A stretch of 64,000 bases of DNA. Origin: Hedera helix. Lineage: Eukaryota; Streptophyta; Magnoliopsida; Apiales; Araliaceae. Under the pieces are notes generated by a model. That model had not been told where the DNA came from. It ran no database searches and saw nothing but the letters and a program-made list of their open reading frames with translations. Location of the stretch: contig OX359265.1 in NCBI GenBank assembly GCA_947179155.2, forward strand, positions 4,139,501 to 4,203,500, read 5' to 3'. The translations under genes and the position numbers were made by a program. The number at the start of each line of letters is the position of its first letter. The stretch's first letter is position 1. Positions 60,668-64,000 of this stretch are shown piece after piece.

Positions 60668-63358
60668 TGCTGAAAGGAAAAAGAAATTATTTTGTATTAA
60701 TTTTGTATTTTTATTTAAGAATAAATATTGGATTATTAATGTAATTATTTAGGAGGATATACTAGGAGAGTTTTATTTTAGTTAGAATTGTTTTATTATA
60801 GTAGTAGATTTTAATTAGGAGATTATTTCTTTTTTAAATTAGGATTTTTACTTTGGCCCCTAGTATTGGTTTTTTATTTAAACATTGTAATACCTCATTA
60901 TTTGATAGATTATTGAATGAATTGATTTGAGATTAAAGCTGTGTGCTTTTGTGTGTTCTTTTATCTCTGCGGGGGTAGGTACTCTTATTCATTCTTTCCA
61001 CTTTGTCCTGTATCATTTGGTATCAAGAGTCAAAATTCCTGATATCTTTTGATTTCACCCAATTCCTTCCTACCATATTTTTCTGGCCTCCATCAAATTG
61101 TCGAAATTCGCTAGAGAATTGACAACAAATTTCCGAGACGAAAATACGTTTTGCAACAGGAATCGTCGTCGCCGTAGTCTCCAAATATCCAAAAAAAACA
61201 AACAAACAAACTGCTTCAGTACTTTGTTGCTTGTAAATTATAATTTGGTACCTCCAAGGTTCTGAAATTTTCAATTCAATCCCTTAGGTTTCTGAAATTT
61301 TCAATTCAACCTTTGAGTTTTTGAAATTTTCAATTCAGCCTCTGAAGTTTCAGAAAAGTTCAAATCAGTCCCTGTACTTTTATTTTCTGCTGTTTCATTA
61401 CTTTTTAGTTTAGTCTCCGTGGAAGAAAAATAAAGAAAAAAAATGTCTTCAAAGTTTGATGATCCAGATTTTCTTTGGGCTAAGATAGAGGAACTTGAGT
61501 ATCGAGTTTTTGTCTTTTTCAATTATTTTTTATGCTGAAAGGAAAAGAAATTCTTTTGTATTAATTTTGTATTTTTATTTAGGAATAAATATTGAATTAT
61601 TAATGTAATTATTTAGTAGGATATACTATGAGAGTTTTATTTTAGTTAGAATTATTTTATTATAGTAGTTGATTTTAATTAATAGATTGTTTTCTTTTTA
61701 AATTAGGGTATTTACTTTGTCCCCAAGTATTGGTTTTCTATTTAAATATTGTAATACGCCATTATTTGATAGATTATTTAATGAATTGATTTGAGATTAA
61801 AGCTGTGTGTTTTTGTGTGTGTTCCTTTACCGATTTTCTGCGAGGATAAGTACTCTTATTCATTCTTTCCACTTTGTCCTACATCATTTAGTATCAAGAG
61901 TCAAATTCTTGATATCTTTTGATTTCACCTAATTCCTTCCTACCATATTTTGCTGGCCTCCATCAAATTGTTGAAATTCGCTAGAGAATTGACAACAATT
62001 TTTTGAGACGAAAATACGTTCTGTAGCAGGAATCGTAGTCGCCGTAGTCTCCAAATATCAAAAAAAAAATAAAAAAAAAATGCTACAGTACTCCGTTGCT
62101 GGTAAATTACAATTTGGTACTCCCAAGTTTTTGAAATTTCCCCCCTTAAGTTTTGAAATTTTCAATTCAGCCCTTAAGTTTTTGAAAATTTTAATTTAGC
62201 CCCTGAAGTTTCGAAAAAGTTCAAATCAGTCCCTGCATTTTTATTTTCTGCAGTTTCATTACTTTTCAGTTTAGTCCCTGTGGAAAAAAAAGGTCTTCAA
62301 AGTTTGATGATCCAGATTTTCTTTGGGCTAAGATAGAGCAACTTGAGTATCGAGTTTTTGTCACATGAGAGTACCTTAAAAAATCTTGTGTTCCGTATAG
62401 TACTTAGTATTGGGAATTATGCAATGAGCTTGCAATAACGGAAACAAGTCTTCCCAATTTCAAATCACATTATGAGTATATAACTGCATCTTATCGTCCA
62501 TATTTTGTTCAAGTGCAAGGGAATGTTCATCCTAATCGTGTTTGTGTAATTACAACGGCGCATTCACAAGAGGAAACCCCCAAAGCAAATTCTCATAAGG
62601 TAATTAATGAATGTATCGAAACATTTGAGTCTAAAGAAGGGCATGTATTCTCCTATATTGATAGTGGTGAGAAACATGAAGCGGAAGATAAGTGTAATGA
62701 ACACATTGCCGATTTAGAGATGGTTTACACGAAAGAAATTGAAGTTATGTTTGACCCCAAATACGAACAGATCAAGGAAGATAAAGTTGAGGTCAACCAT
62801 ATTGATTTTATTTTTCCGATTGATACATCAACGTCTCAAGTTACTTCAAAATTTTATATTATGTCGCTGTTGTTCCCAAAGATTGTGCTAAAAAAACATA
62901 GGTTGCGCCAGTTTTGTTGGAATGTATCTCCTAAAATATGGGTTGTTATTCTACGATATTTCAAAACTCGTGAACGAGTTTTTTTCAAAGGAGAGGAGAA
63001 TGATGCGGAAAGGAGAAAGAAATTCTTTTGCATTAATTTTGTATTTTTATTTAGGAATAAATATTGGATTATTAATGTAATTATTTAGTAAGATATACTA
63101 GGAGAGTTTTATTTTAGTTAAGGTTGTTTTATTATAGTAGTAGATTTTAATTAGGAGAATGTTTTCTTTTTAAATTAGGGTTTTTACTTAGTCCCCAAGT
63201 ATTGATTTTCTATTTAACCATTGTAATACCTCATTATTTGATAGATTATTGAATGAATTGATTTGAGATTAAAGCTGTGTGCTTTTGTGTATGTTCCTTT
63301 ACCGATTTTCTACGGGGATAAGTACTCTTATTCCTTCTTTCCATTTTGCCCCACATCA
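60668..63358 (+). mobile_element. Non-autonomous LTR retroelement with an internal tandem duplication (three LTR copies)
   Basis: Three LTR-like copies occur in direct orientation: 60668-61015, 61533-61885 and 63001-63358, all TG...CA and about 350 bp. The first two are followed by TTTGGTATCAAGAGTC or TTTAGTATCAAGAGTC, a tRNA-Met-type primer-binding site. The third is preceded by a purine tract, AAAGGAGAGGAGAA. The internal region is only about 1.1 kb and lacks gag/pol domains. The first LTR plus about 500 bp of internal sequence is tandemly repeated with an 865-bp offset. It lies in intron 4 of the S-acyltransferase gene. Confidence 0.8.
62513..63088 (+). other. Unrecognised 191-codon frame inside the non-autonomous LTR element
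   Basis: The frame opens at 62513, just after internal text that in another frame reads like part of the same protein (for example, the preceding LPNFKSHYEYITASYRPYF runs into it without a start). It contains acidic, Lys/Glu-rich sequence (HKVINECIETFESKEG) and its last 29 codons run into the third LTR. No known domain was recognised. It may be a remnant of an element-encoded protein; it is not a host gene. Confidence 0.4.
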
Positions 63359-63723
63359 ATTTTATTATTTGTTCGTTGGACAATTTCTAGATGGCTTCCA
63401 TTTATTCCAAAGTCCATACAACTCATGAACCATAGTCCGAAATTTAATAAAATATGTAGTTAATAATTATAGTTTAGGATTATTTTCTTTAAATTATAAT
63501 TTCATATTATAAATTATGCTTTTATTCAAGTTTTGATAAGATTATTAATAATTACATTTGGTCAACTTTTCTTTTTATTGTAATTTAGTTGATTATATTA
63601 TTCAGTTTATAATAAGATTATTATTATTATTAATTGAATTATTTTTGTTGAATTATCTACTTGGTGAAGTAAGTAACAACATATTTGATACTTTTTAGTT
63701 CATGAATACCTTTTTTGGTGCAG

Positions 63724-64000
63724 GACGAGGAGTCCGAGCCCGATGCGAAACTTGGACGGAACAGTATAGAAGACTGGAATCAACCCAACCCATAAATTAG
63801 AGTTGTACTTTAATTAGGATTTTTATTTTAATTAATTGTAGTTACCTTAGTTAAGTTTGTAGTTATCTTTTAGAATCCAAATAGGATTAGGATACTTGTT
63901 GAGGAGATTATAAATAGGGTTGTAATTCAGTATTTTATAGACATTGAATTATAAAATCAGTTTGAGTATTGTGAGCTCTCTGTGTGAGATATTGTGTGTG
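63724..64000 (+). other. Possible exon or retroelement fragment followed by LTR-like sequence
   Basis: After a strong acceptor (TTTTTTGGTGCAG) a GC-rich 75-bp stretch encodes DEESEPDAKLGRNSIEDWNQ and then a stop at 63793-63795. Downstream, TATAAATAGGG (about 63911) and AGTATTGTGAGCTCTC look like an LTR promoter and leader. It could be an alternative last exon of the S-acyltransferase gene or, more likely, the edge of another retroelement. The window ends before this can be decided. Confidence 0.3.

Noticed and set aside
63724..63795. Calling the GC-rich frame the true last exon of the S-acyltransferase
   Set aside because: The family needs the DHHC domain after FCTLC; a stop after 23 codons would remove it, and the following text looks like an LTR. 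Kept only as a possible alternative.

Overview
The window is nuclear DNA from a dicotyledonous flowering plant. The genes have many short GT-AG introns, the spacers are AT-rich, LTR retrotransposons and MITEs are common, and the proteins are plant-specific: chloroplast GAPDH subunit B with its C-terminal redox tail, a plant IRE1, a GH17+X8 glucanase, and a clade G PP2C. I cannot name the species.

Nine genes can be supported; I rebuilt exon structures by checking splice sites and reading phase. From left to right: (1) a CFK1-like F-box/kelch gene on the minus strand, cut by the left edge; (2) an ER saposin-like (canopy/MSAP, DUF3456) gene on plus, nine exons, 5388-11297; (3) a clade G PP2C on minus, four coding exons, 11969-16686; (4) a repeat-rich gene desert, about 17.6-24.5 kb; (5) a GH17+X8 beta-1,3-glucanase on minus, 24532-26180; (6) the ER stress sensor IRE1 on minus, six exons, 27124-31938; (7) GAPB on minus, nine exons, 33386-36260; (8) a small chloroplast inner-envelope protein gene on minus, 37374-45757, whose first intron holds a 5.2 kb Ty1/copia element; (9) a second repeat desert, 46-57.4 kb, with a 3.28 kb solo LTR, another LTR-like block, MITEs and minisatellites; (10) the 5' part of a DHHC S-acyltransferase gene on plus, 57847 onward, whose fourth intron is filled by a rearranged non-autonomous LTR element and runs past the right edge.

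Two functional themes recur. IRE1 and the saposin-like protein both act in the ER, and each has an ERSE-type box (CCAAT-N10-CACG, in one case also CCAAT-N9-CCACG) about 150-180 bp upstream of its start codon, which suggests shared control by the unfolded protein response. GAPB and the envelope protein are adjacent and both chloroplast-targeted; from memory, their Arabidopsis homologues (At1g42970 and At1g42960) are also neighbours, so this pair looks like an old conserved block. I found no tRNA, rRNA or CRISPR. I found no clearly new gene system; the most interesting items are the paired ERSE boxes, a tandem repeat next to the IRE1 membrane span, the retrotransposon-filled introns and the solo LTR with its own tandem arrays.
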